Assembly: GCF_017745275.1 (NCBI RefSeq)
Contig: NZ_JAGHZS010000003.1
Location: 738,693-802,692 of the forward strand
Reading direction: 5' to 3'
DNA length: 64,000 nt
Source of the DNA: Chitinophaga sp.
GTDB taxonomy: Bacteria; Bacteroidota; Bacteroidia; Chitinophagales; Chitinophagaceae
Shown in pieces: positions 9,431 through 17,107 of the stretch; position 1 is the stretch's first letter, and every line of letters begins with the position of its first letter. The notes beneath the pieces were generated by a model. That model worked only from the letters and a program-made list of their open reading frames with translations. It had not been told where the DNA came from and searched no databases. The translations under genes and the position numbers were made by a program.

Positions 9431-10663
9431 ATGGAAATATCACAGATCATCCCGCACGTGGAAGCATTAATTTTTGCGGCCGACCGGCCTTTACCTTTGC
9501 TGGAAATAGTGGATCTGCTTAATAATGCACTGGCTTTCCTGGAAGACCGTACCACCCTAGACCAGGTGGAAGCTGCCATGGAAGCCATCAGGGAAAAATA
9601 CAGCTCTGAATTTTATGCATTTGAAGTGCGCAGCAGTGGCGGGGGCTATCAATTCCTTACAAAAAAAGAATATTATCAAACTGTAGCCCAGCTGAATGGG
9701 GATAAGTTCCTCAAACGCTTATCCACTGCAGCACTGGAAACATTGGCGATTATCGCTTACCGGCAACCAATCTCCAAAGGAGAAATAGAATATATCCGTG
9801 GCGTGAGTACCGATTACTCCATCCAAAAACTCCTTGAAAAAGAACTGATTGTAATTACCGGGCGTAGTGAAGATCAGCCTGGCAAACCGCTGTTGTATGC
9901 AGTATCCCGCTCCTTTATGGATTATTTTGGACTCAGCTCTGTAGCCGACCTGCCTAAGCTAAAGGAATTGTTTGATGAAGAAATGGTGCAGCCAACCCTC
10001 ATCAGCGATGAAACAGCTACCCTGGGCCGCGGAGAGCATAGTACAGATACCGCCCATTCCCTCATGGTATCTGAAGATGGAGAACTGCTGGACCCCGATC
10101 ATAAACTGGATGACCTGTCCACTACCACTCTTTTGCCCACCGAAGAAGAGCACCCCGCTTCTGAAGATGAAGAAGTGGAGCCGGATGATGAAATTATCCG
10201 TTTTGATGATTTCATTGATGAGGAAAAAGATGAGGAAAAAAATGACGCACCTGATAAAGAAGAGGAAAAGCAGCCGAAAAAACCAACTACACCTAAGCCT
10301 CCCAAGGCACAATGGATAGATCCCGGAGACCGGGAACCGGAGCATCCGGTGAGTGACGAAAACGACGAAGATCCTGACGACATCGTAGAAGATAATCTCT
10401 CCGGCAATGATATTGATGAGGAACTTATAGAAGAACAAGCCGCGGAAGAAGATAAAGAAGAAGATAATGTTGATAATGATGTAGTAGATGATGATGGAGA
10501 TAAAGATCCGGATGATATGATGGAAGACGCGATCTTGGGAGAAAAGTTATTATCCTTCGGTGATGAGGAAGGTGAAGAAGAAGATGATGATGAGGAAGAA
10601 GAAGATGATGATGAAGATGATGATGAGGAAGAAGAAAGTGGGGCACACCCGGATGTGAAATAA
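9431..10663 (+). CDS. scpB: Segregation and condensation protein B with long acidic tail
   Basis: 410 residues. Residues 1 to about 190 are a standard ScpB with two winged-helix units, including SAGE-like core text such as LKRLSTAALETLAIIAYRQP then ISKGEIEYIRGVSTDYSIQ. ScpB dimers bind the ScpA kleisin in the SMC condensin complex that compacts and segregates the chromosome. Beyond residue ~215 the protein becomes a low-complexity region dominated by Asp and Glu, with Pro/Lys patches, and ends in long D/E runs. It therefore roughly doubles the usual ~190-200-residue family length. The tail may be disordered and DNA-mimicking. The gene follows the atpG terminator and ends before its own terminator at 10692. 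Confidence 0.93.
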   Translation: MEISQIIPHVEALIFAADRPLPLLEIVDLLNNALAFLEDRTTLDQVEAAMEAIREKYSSEFYAFEVRSSGGGYQFLTKKEYYQTVAQLNGDKFLKRLSTAALETLAIIAYRQPISKGEIEYIRGVSTDYSIQKLLEKELIVITGRSEDQPGKPLLYAVSRSFMDYFGLSSVADLPKLKELFDEEMVQPTLISDETATLGRGEHSTDTAHSLMVSEDGELLDPDHKLDDLSTTTLLPTEEEHPASEDEEVEPDDEIIRFDDFIDEEKDEEKNDAPDKEEEKQPKKPTTPKPPKAQWIDPGDREPEHPVSDENDEDPDDIVEDNLSGNDIDEELIEEQAAEEDKEEDNVDNDVVDDDGDKDPDDMMEDAILGEKLLSFGDEEGEEEDDDEEEEDDDEDDDEEEESGAHPDVK

Positions 10664-10691
10664 AGTAAAAACGAATCGTTTCAAAAGCAAT

Positions 10692-10722
10692 AAAAAACCG
10701 GGTTTATATCCCGGTTTTTTTT
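10692..10722 (+). terminator. Rho-independent terminator of scpB
   Basis: Stem AAAAAACCGGG / CCCGGTTTTTT with an A-rich left flank and T-rich right flank, 30 nt past the scpB stop. The A/T symmetry could let it act in both directions. Confidence 0.9.
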
Positions 10723-11317
10723 ATTTAAGCTGTCACGAAGTGTTGGTGATGGAATAATGTTTAAAGCTGTTTAAAAAAGAGATACTTCCACTTCAAAGCC
10801 CTGAAATAGAAAGATACAAGATAAAATTGTCGAACGAACTGCAAGTTGCCTGCTTTAGGAAGAATATGACCTGAGACGTAATTGCAGTATTCGTAGCGGA
10901 CAGCTATCGGGCTCATTATTAACAATTTCTCATTTTTTTCTAAGGGTAATTTAATCAGATTTTAATGCAATTGTTGCCAGGGTTTAGTAGTATTGTCATG
11001 CTAAAGAGCCGCTTCAATTAACTACTGTTTGGTGATACATTTTTATACTGTAACCTTATTAAATCACAAGTATCGATTTCTTTCTAACCAGTGTATAAAA
11101 TATTCATGTGTTGTAACTTAATGGTTGTAATAACCGTTAAGATGCAGTATGCGTTTTGCCTGCCCCAAAGGGTGTTTTTGTTTTGCAAAGAAAAAGTTAA
11201 TAACGGCAAAGATGAAATTTAATTAATGGGGAATGCTAGGGGGGAAGACCTTTTGCAGCGTTAATACAGTGATACTATGCTTACCTGGTGGTTTGTTTAA
11301 CTTATTATGACATTTAT
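10723..11317. other. Gene-free AT-rich gap
   Basis: About 600 bp between the scpB terminator and the FemAB-like gene. No convincing ORF, tRNA or other structured RNA was recognised on either strand. The sequence is AT-rich by eye, like the gene that follows, and may carry that gene's promoter; no clear TAnnTTTG element was found. Confidence 0.6.
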
Positions 11318-12367
11318 ATGCAGATGTGTAAAGTTTTTAGTGCTGAGAATATCGTCGAATATAATCAGTTGCTAGATGAGATGAAGCTCAATTTGGACAT
11401 TTACTATCAGCCCGGTTTTTTGGAAACAGATGCGTTTCTGCACAAAGGAGAATATGAAATATTTGTTTGTCAGGAAGATAATTACGTTTTTATTTATCCT
11501 TACATCCGCAAGCCGCTAATTAATGGTTACTATGACATAACATCGCCCTATGGTTACTGTGGTCCCTATTCAAATGATCCATTGTTTTTCCAGGTAGGAG
11601 AAAGGATGTTTATTGAATATACTTGTAAACAAGGATTTTTAGTATCTGAATTCATCAGATATCATCCTATTTATAACAAAAGAGAACAAGAGCGGTTTAA
11701 ATATTTTACATCAAATTTTTTGAATCGCACGGTGGTAATGCTTTCGGAAAACATCGAATGGAATAAGATCTGGAATGAGCAGTTTAGCAGTACCAACCGA
11801 AATCTGGTACGTAAAATGAAAAGTGAAGGATATGTGTTTGAATTAGTAGATCCGGCGCCATATCTTACTGAATTCATGGGAATGTATTATCAGAATATGC
11901 TGAACGTACATGCAACACAATATTATTTTTTCAGCGAAACATATTTTGAGAAGTTGGTAAATAAGTTGGGAGAAAAATTGGTGATGGCAAGAGTGCGAAT
12001 GAATAATACTACCTATGCCACCAGTTTGTTTTTCCTCAGCGGTAATATTGTAACCTATTTCCTCTCCGCCAGGAACTTTAATACAACACAGATACCGGCT
12101 ACTAATTTTATACTCTCCAATATGGCAGAATGGGGACACCTCCATGGCTATAGCTATTTTAATCTGGGTGGCGGCTTAACAAATAGCAAACAAGATACTT
12201 TGTTTAAATTTAAATCGAATTTTTCAAAGGATTATGTACCGTTTTATATTGGTAAACGAATACATAATCCTGAAGTATATGAATCCTTAAAAAGAGATTG
12301 GATAGATAATAATGGAGCAGAAAAATATGAGACAGTAAAACAGGTGCTCCAGTTTTATCATCAATAA
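11318..12367 (+). CDS. FemAB/BioF2-type GNAT-fold acyltransferase-like protein
   Basis: About 349 residues from ATG 11318 (a second ATG at 11324; a GTG at 11288 is less likely). The sequence has the double-GNAT look of FemAB/BioF2-like proteins: an N-terminal half with the pattern GYYDITSPYGYCGPY, then SSTNRNLVRKMKSEGY, and a C-terminal half with SLFFLSGNIVTYFLSA and the typical motif GYSYFNLGGGLTN. Relatives add amino acids or acyl groups to peptidoglycan precursors or cell-surface polysaccharides; the substrate here is unknown. The gene is visibly richer in A/T than its neighbours and sits alone after a long gap, suggesting possible transfer. Its stop is only 9 nt from the stop of the convergent PNP gene. 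Confidence 0.78.
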   Translation: MQMCKVFSAENIVEYNQLLDEMKLNLDIYYQPGFLETDAFLHKGEYEIFVCQEDNYVFIYPYIRKPLINGYYDITSPYGYCGPYSNDPLFFQVGERMFIEYTCKQGFLVSEFIRYHPIYNKREQERFKYFTSNFLNRTVVMLSENIEWNKIWNEQFSSTNRNLVRKMKSEGYVFELVDPAPYLTEFMGMYYQNMLNVHATQYYFFSETYFEKLVNKLGEKLVMARVRMNNTTYATSLFFLSGNIVTYFLSARNFNTTQIPATNFILSNMAEWGHLHGYSYFNLGGGLTNSKQDTLFKFKSNFSKDYVPFYIGKRIHNPEVYESLKRDWIDNNGAEKYETVKQVLQFYHQ

Positions 12368-12376
12368 ATTTATTCG

Positions 12377-13198
12377 CTATAATGTCCCGATCACTGTAGC
12401 AAAAAGTGTACTCAGTAATTTATCCGCCTTACCTGCCACCGCAATAATTTCTTCAATAGAAACAGGATGCAAATTATCCGGATCACATTCATCTGTGACT
12501 ACCGATACGGCTGCACAGGGAAGTTGTAGTTGATTGGCTACAATTACTTCCGGTACCGTACTCATTCCTACCAGGTCCGCGCCTATCATGCGGAGGAACC
12601 GGTATTCTGCCCTGGTTTCAAGGTTAGGACCCATCACGGAAACGTATACACCGGATTTTAATGAAGTGCCAAGTGCGATGGCGGTGGTTTTTAATTTTTC
12701 TCCCAACGCCGGATTATATGGGCAGCTCATGTCTGGGAAGCGAGAACCATATACAGGAGAATTAAGGCCCCGTAGCGGGTTTTCCGGCTGCATATTGATA
12801 TGATCGTCCAACAGGATCAAATCGCCCTTTTTAAAGGCAGGATTCATTCCACCTGCGGCATTACTAAGCAGCAGTTGTTGAATGCCCAATGCCTTCATTA
12901 CCCGTACCGGAAAAGTAATTTGCTGCATGGTATAGCCTTCATAGTAATGAAAGCGTCCCTGCATGGCTATTATAGGGGTACTGCCTATATGTCCCAGTAT
13001 CAGGTTGCCTTTATGAGATTCTACCGTCGATTCCGGAAAATGAGGGATCTGGTGGTAAGGAATCGTATGTGTAATATTGATATGATTAACCAGCTCGCCC
13101 AGTCCTGTGCCCAGTACTACGCCCACCCGGGGTTGTTCAAAAGAAAAGGTTTGCAGATAAGCGGTAGCCGCAGTTATTTGTTGCAGTAACAGATCCAT
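12377..13198 (-). CDS. Purine nucleoside phosphorylase (trimeric, class II type)
   Basis: About 273 residues from the ATG at 13198, the usual length for the family. An upstream in-frame ATG at 13240 would overlap the SDR stop and is judged unlikely. Motifs include the phosphate-binding GVVLGTGLGELV, the ribose/phosphate region AMQGRFHYYEGY, LLLSNAAGGMNP, and the purine-site sequence GPNLETRAEYRFLRMIGADL. It phosphorolyses purine nucleosides to the base and ribose-1-phosphate in salvage. It is 22 nt downstream of the SDR gene and is probably co-transcribed. Its stop lies 9 nt from the convergent FemAB-like stop, leaving no room for a separate terminator. Confidence 0.92.
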   Translation of the reverse strand: MDLLLQQITAATAYLQTFSFEQPRVGVVLGTGLGELVNHINITHTIPYHQIPHFPESTVESHKGNLILGHIGSTPIIAMQGRFHYYEGYTMQQITFPVRVMKALGIQQLLLSNAAGGMNPAFKKGDLILLDDHINMQPENPLRGLNSPVYGSRFPDMSCPYNPALGEKLKTTAIALGTSLKSGVYVSVMGPNLETRAEYRFLRMIGADLVGMSTVPEVIVANQLQLPCAAVSVVTDECDPDNLHPVSIEEIIAVAGKADKLLSTLFATVIGTL

Positions 13199-13220
13199 AC
13201 AAGATTGAATTTGCTGCAAA

Positions 13221-14009
13221 TTAATTCCCTTTACGCGCAATCATGTAAAAGAGAGGTGGAAAATATCTTTTAAACCATAGTAATATCCTTTCTTCCCTGG
13301 CAATCAGCACCATCTTTTTTCGTTTATGCATGGCCTTTAGAATGCGTTGGGCACATAGGGCAACAGATAAGCCCTTTACCTGTTTGGGATCCATTTTACC
13401 ATAGGCTTCCCCGTTAGCCGTAATAGCGGAATAGGTAATAGGAGTACGTACCCGTCCGGGACAAATAATAGTAGTGTATAATTTGGGAATGGGATTTTCT
13501 GTTTGCAGGGTTTCAAAGTATCCCTGCAGGGCATGTTTGGCCGCATTGTAGCCGGAGCGCCAGGGGTAGCCCATCAGTCCGGCCATGCTGCTGATAATAA
13601 TGATTTGTCCGCCTCCCTGTGCCCTGAAATGAGGCAGCAGTGCCTGGGTAAGCATTACCGCACCGAAAAAATTTACTTCCATTAGTTGCCTTACTGCAGC
13701 CACCGAAGTATCTATCAGCTTGGAGCGCTGAGTAACGCCGGCATTATTTACCAGGACATCTATCTTCCCAAAAAATTGTAAAGCACGCCGGGCGCCTTCC
13801 TGTACCTGGGCTTCATCAGTAACATCCATCAGCACTATTTCGCACCAGGGTGTATAAGAAAGACATTGATTGCGTACCGCTTCCAGGGCCGCCTGATTAC
13901 GGGCAGCCAATATCAATCGGGCCTTTTCTTTTGCCAATAAAAGCGCCAGCTCATGGCCTATGCCCGAGCTGGCGCCTGTAATCAATATTACTTTGTCCGT
14001 ATAGTGCAT
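13221..14009 (-). CDS. Short-chain dehydrogenase/reductase
   Basis: 262 residues. It shows the classical SDR marks: cofactor loop TGASSGIG (residues 11-18), NNAG (88-91), catalytic Ser141 region and Tyr154-x3-Lys158 in SGYNAAKHAL. The C-terminal ~40 residues are basic and hydrophobic (AREERILLWFKRYFPPLFYM), suggesting membrane association as in several lipid or sterol-type SDRs. Asp/Arg pattern after strand 2 (AARNQ) suggests NADP(H) preference, an inference. Substrate unknown. It lies 14 nt after the DUF1080 gene and 22 nt before PNP, so the three may share a transcript. Confidence 0.9.
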   Translation of the reverse strand: MHYTDKVILITGASSGIGHELALLLAKEKARLILAARNQAALEAVRNQCLSYTPWCEIVLMDVTDEAQVQEGARRALQFFGKIDVLVNNAGVTQRSKLIDTSVAAVRQLMEVNFFGAVMLTQALLPHFRAQGGGQIIIISSMAGLMGYPWRSGYNAAKHALQGYFETLQTENPIPKLYTTIICPGRVRTPITYSAITANGEAYGKMDPKQVKGLSVALCAQRILKAMHKRKKMVLIAREERILLWFKRYFPPLFYMIARKGN

Positions 14010-14023
14010 ACGAAATAACGCTG

Positions 14024-14635
14024 CTACTTCAGTGGAGTGAGTTTAATGTTTTTCCATCTTACCTTGATGCCGCCGCCGGAATGGATTTGCAGGGCAATCT
14101 GACCATTTGCTGCGCCGATTTTTTCGTCTTTCAGCGTAATCATTTCATGACCATTGAGCCAGGTAGTTACATTATCGCCCTGTACCCGTACTTTCATGGT
14201 ATTCCATTCTCCCATTTTCAGGTACTTTTCTTTTTCCTTGTCGGGTTGTATGAGCCATCCACGGCCATAAGATTCATAGATACCACCGGTATGCATGCCC
14301 GGAGGTGCTACCTCAGCCTGCCATCCGGTAATTTTAGTGCCTTCCAGGGAAGAGTGGAAAAATACGCCACTGTTACCATCGGCTTCCTGCCTGAATTGGA
14401 GGGTGAGTTCAAAATCTTTGTATTGACCGTCTGTTCCCAGGTAGCCGTATTCTTTATCCGGGCCGCTTTCACAGATCAGTTCTCCTTTTTCTACATACCA
14501 TTTTTCGGTACCATATACTTTCCAGCCATCCAGATTTTTTCCATTGAACAATGACTGCGCTTTTTGTGCAAATCCCTGGCTGGCGCCCAGTAATAAGGCG
14601 GCGCCCAGGAAGAATTTGAAGCAAGTTTTTTTCAT
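14024..14635 (-). CDS. Secreted single-domain DUF1080 protein
   Basis: 203 residues from ATG 14635. An upstream in-frame start at 14689 would add 18 residues before a clear signal peptide (MKKTCFKFFLGAALLLGASQ, ending GFAQ) and is rejected. The mature part is one 3-keto-disaccharide hydrolase/DUF1080 domain beginning AQSLFNGKNLDGWKVYG, with the family motif NSGVFFHSS and a terminal VRWKNIKLTPLK. It is a probable periplasmic glycoside-processing enzyme. It resembles each half of the tandem protein at 1258-2625 but lacks the neighbouring operator sites. Head of a possible DUF1080-SDR-PNP transcript. Confidence 0.88.
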   Translation of the reverse strand: MKKTCFKFFLGAALLLGASQGFAQKAQSLFNGKNLDGWKVYGTEKWYVEKGELICESGPDKEYGYLGTDGQYKDFELTLQFRQEADGNSGVFFHSSLEGTKITGWQAEVAPPGMHTGGIYESYGRGWLIQPDKEKEKYLKMGEWNTMKVRVQGDNVTTWLNGHEMITLKDEKIGAANGQIALQIHSGGGIKVRWKNIKLTPLK

Positions 14636-14671
14636 AACACTGCATTTATTGATTGAAAACCAGTTGATACA

Positions 14672-14702
14672 ATAAAAAAGTCCTCCCACATGTGGGAGGA
14701 CT
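14672..14702 (-). terminator. Rho-independent terminator of rny
   Basis: Perfect 12-bp stem AGTCCTCCCACA / TGTGGGAGGACT (14679-14702). Read on the minus strand it runs into a T stretch. It lies about 40 nt after the rny stop. Confidence 0.9.
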
Positions 14703-14741
14703 CAATATAAGGTCTATTTCCTGTATTTCTAAATCAGAAAA

Positions 14742-16307
14742 TTATCTGGCGATATTCACCGCGCGTTTTTCACGGATCACGGTTACTTTGATTTGCCCGG
14801 GATACTGCATTTCTGTTTGTATCTTATTGGCAATTTCGAAAGATAAGCGATCAGCATCTCCATCGGATACTTTATCACTTTCTACGATAATACGCAGTTC
14901 TCTACCCGCCTGGATCGCATAGGCTTTTTCCACTCCATCATGAGCGAGGGCCAGGTTTTCCAGGTCTTTGATTCGTTGCAGGTAGCTCTGCATAATTTCA
15001 CGGCGTGCACCAGGACGTGCACCGCTGATAGCATCGCAGGCCTGAACAATCGGAGAAATGACGTATTGCATTTCCATTTCATCGTGGTGAGCGCCAATAG
15101 CATTGACTACAGCGGCATGTTCACCATATTTTTCAGCGAGTTTCGCACCGAGGAGGGCGTGGCTCAGCTCAGTTTCTTCATCAGGTACTTTACCAATATC
15201 GTGCAGTAAGCCGGCACGCTTGGCCAGTTTAGGGTTTAAGCCCAGCTCAGCAGCCATCACCGCACAAAGGTTGGCGGTTTCTTTGGAGTGCATGAGCAGG
15301 TTTTGTCCGTAGGAAGAGCGGAAACGCATCTTACCTACCAGGCGCACCAGTTCTTTATGAAGGCCATGGATACCCAATTCAATCACGGTTCTTTCACCGA
15401 TATCCATTACCTGTTCTTCCAGTTGTTTCTTGGTTTTTTCTACTACTTCCTCGATACGGGCAGGGTGGATACGTCCATCCTGTACCAGGCGTTGCAGCGA
15501 TAAACGTGCAATTTCACGGCGTAACGGGTCGAAGGAAGATAATACGATGGCTTCGGGGGTGTCGTCCACAATCAGGTCTACACCAGTTGCTGCTTCAATG
15601 GCACGGATATTACGGCCTTCGCGACCGATGATCTGGCCTTTGATTTCATCACTTTCCAGGGTAAATACGGTAATGGTATTTTCAATGGTTTGTTCAGCAG
15701 CAGTACGCTGAATAGACTGTATGATGATCTTTTTCGCTTCTTTGTTCGCTTTTAATTTAGCGTCTTCAATGATCTCCTGTATATGAGAGAGGGCTTGTGA
15801 GCGGGCTTCTTCTTTCAGGCTTTCCACCAGTTGGTGTTTGGCCTCTTCAGCGGTTAATCCGGCTACTTTTTCGAGGCGGCGGATGTGTTCTTCCTGGTGT
15901 TTTTCCAGTTCAGTACGTTTGATGGTTACCAGCTCCATTTGACGGTTCAAGGTTTCCTTGATGGCGTCATTTTCATTTATTTGCTTCTGTAGCTGTTCGT
16001 TTTTCTGATTAATAGCCTGTTCTTTCTGTTTGATACGATTTTCCGACTCTCCCAGTTTCTGGTTGCGCTGCAGTACGTCTTTCTCATACTCGCTCTTTAG
16101 TTGCAGGTATTTTTCTTTTGCTTCCAGCAGCCTGTCTTTCTTGAGATTCTCCGCACTAACCTGTGCATCTGCGATGATTTTTTTAGCCTGGTTCTCAGCT
16201 TCGTCTATTTTATGCTGTGTATTTTTGGCAAAAATCACCTTACCTAGCACAATCCCAATGACCAATGCCACTATTGCAGCTATTGTCGTGATAAGTGTAA
16301 CATCCAT
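14742..16307 (-). CDS. rny: Ribonuclease Y
   Basis: 521 residues, the usual length. It has an N-terminal membrane helix (about 4-25), a long coiled coil (about 30-200, rich in K/E/Q), a KH RNA-binding domain with [11 protein letters not shown], and an HD phosphodiesterase domain with [12 protein letters not shown]. RNase Y is the membrane-bound endoribonuclease that initiates mRNA decay. It follows zapA after a 173-nt gap that includes a long stem-loop at 16338-16380, which would be in its 5' leader, and ends at a strong terminator. The order pheT, coiled-coil gene, zapA, rny looks like a housekeeping block. Confidence 0.97.
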   Translation of the reverse strand: MDVTLITTIAAIVALVIGIVLGKVIFAKNTQHKIDEAENQAKKIIADAQVSAENLKKDRLLEAKEKYLQLKSEYEKDVLQRNQKLGESENRIKQKEQAINQKNEQLQKQINENDAIKETLNRQMELVTIKRTELEKHQEEHIRRLEKVAGLTAEEAKHQLVESLKEEARSQALSHIQEIIEDAKLKANKEAKKIIIQSIQRTAAEQTIENTITVFTLESDEIKGQIIGREGRNIRAIEAATGVDLIVDDTPEAIVLSSFDPLRREIARLSLQRLVQDGRIHPARIEEVVEKTKKQLEEQVMDIGERTVIELGIHGLHKELVRLVGKMRFRSSYGQNLLMHSKETANLCAVMAAELGLNPKLAKRAGLLHDIGKVPDEETELSHALLGAKLAEKYGEHAAVVNAIGAHHDEMEMQYVISPIVQACDAISGARPGARREIMQSYLQRIKDLENLALAHDGVEKAYAIQAGRELRIIVESDKVSDGDADRLSFEIANKIQTEMQYPGQIKVTVIREKRAVNIAR

Positions 16308-16337
16308 ATGAATTATTTATACTTGATTTATGTAGTA

Positions 16338-16380
16338 TTCTCCTACCCAGGTTGCTGCTAAAACACAACAGGGGCGAGAA
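16338..16380 (-). promoter_or_regulatory. Stem-loop in the rny 5' leader
   Basis: On the minus strand, TTCTC (16380-16376) pairs with GAGAA (16342-16338). Inside, GCCC pairs with GGGT and TGTTG with CAGCA around an 8-nt loop. The structure ends about 30 nt upstream of the rny start. It has no T run, so it is not an obvious terminator. A role as an RNase Y autoregulatory leader is an inference. Confidence 0.45.
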
Positions 16381-16480
16381 CTGACCCGCGAAAATACAAA
16401 AAAATAGCAGTTAAAGCGTCTTTGATACGTGATAATTAGCCAATTAGCTAATTCATTGTTTAGCAATGGGTAAGGTGCAA

Positions 16481-16774
16481 TTACCCCAATGCCTGGTTGA
16501 TGATTTCTTCCAGCTTTTCCAGCTTTTCCTGCAAAAAGGGAGCAGTGCTTGCCTGGGCTTTTCCGCCGCTGGTAACAGGGTGCGTGGCGTACATGATAAG
16601 GGCCATAGCGATATAGTCCTGCAGGTCTTTTCCTGCATACGAAGTCTTAAAATCTACAATTTTCTCATTCACTTCTTTCATAATACGACGTACTTCCGCT
16701 TCTTCTTCCGGTTTTATCTTGATCCGGTAAGAGCGGTCTGATACGACAATATTAATAGGAATGAGTGTGTCCAT
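16481..16774 (-). CDS. zapA: Cell division protein ZapA
   Basis: 97 residues matching ZapA in length and layout. A small N-terminal alpha/beta domain (IPINIVVSDRSYRIKIKPEE) leads to a long C-terminal helix predicted as coiled coil (FLQEKLEKLEEIINQALG). The middle segment YAGKDLQDYIAMALIMYA is typical. ZapA bundles FtsZ filaments at the division ring. It lies 16 nt downstream of the coiled-coil gene and is followed by rny, so division and RNA-decay functions may share transcription. Confidence 0.88.
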   Translation of the reverse strand: MDTLIPINIVVSDRSYRIKIKPEEEAEVRRIMKEVNEKIVDFKTSYAGKDLQDYIAMALIMYATHPVTSGGKAQASTAPFLQEKLEKLEEIINQALG

Positions 16775-16790
16775 CGTATATGATTTTATA

Positions 16791-17099
16791 TCAACTGTTC
16801 AGTAAAGCAATACAACGGTCAATTTCTTTGATATAATCATTGATTTTGCCACGGATTTCTTTTTTGAAAGCCTCATCTTCTGCTGCTACGGCAGTACCTC
16901 CCTGGGCAGTGGATGCAATTTTCATGAGTTGCAGCCGGTCTTCCAGGACCTGTAACGACTGTTGCTGCTGTTGCAGCTCCTGTTGTTGTGTTTTAACTTC
17001 TTCTTTGAGCAATACATTCTCCGACTGCACCTGCTGGAGCTTTTTGACCAGCAGATGCAGTTTTTCTTCTACGCGTTGAATGTATTGCTCTAACACCAT
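16791..17099 (-). CDS. Small coiled-coil protein of the pheT-zapA block
   Basis: 102 residues, nearly all predicted coiled coil. Heptad-rich Leu/Gln/Glu text runs from residue 5 to about 65 (VEEKLHLLVKKLQQVQSEN, then a Gln-rich stretch). A short helical C-terminus follows (KKEIRGKINDYIKEIDRCIA). No catalytic motif or signal peptide is visible. Its position 8 nt after pheT and 16 nt before zapA suggests a division-associated role, perhaps a ZapB-like partner of ZapA. That is inferred from context only. Confidence 0.8.
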   Translation of the reverse strand: MVLEQYIQRVEEKLHLLVKKLQQVQSENVLLKEEVKTQQQELQQQQQSLQVLEDRLQLMKIASTAQGGTAVAAEDEAFKKEIRGKINDYIKEIDRCIALLNS

Positions 17100-17107
17100 T
17101 GAATGTC

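Noticed and set aside
10140..10663. Acidic repeats of scpB read as a separate gene or repeat array in other frames
   Set aside because: Low-complexity codons create shadow frames; only the ScpB frame has a domain.
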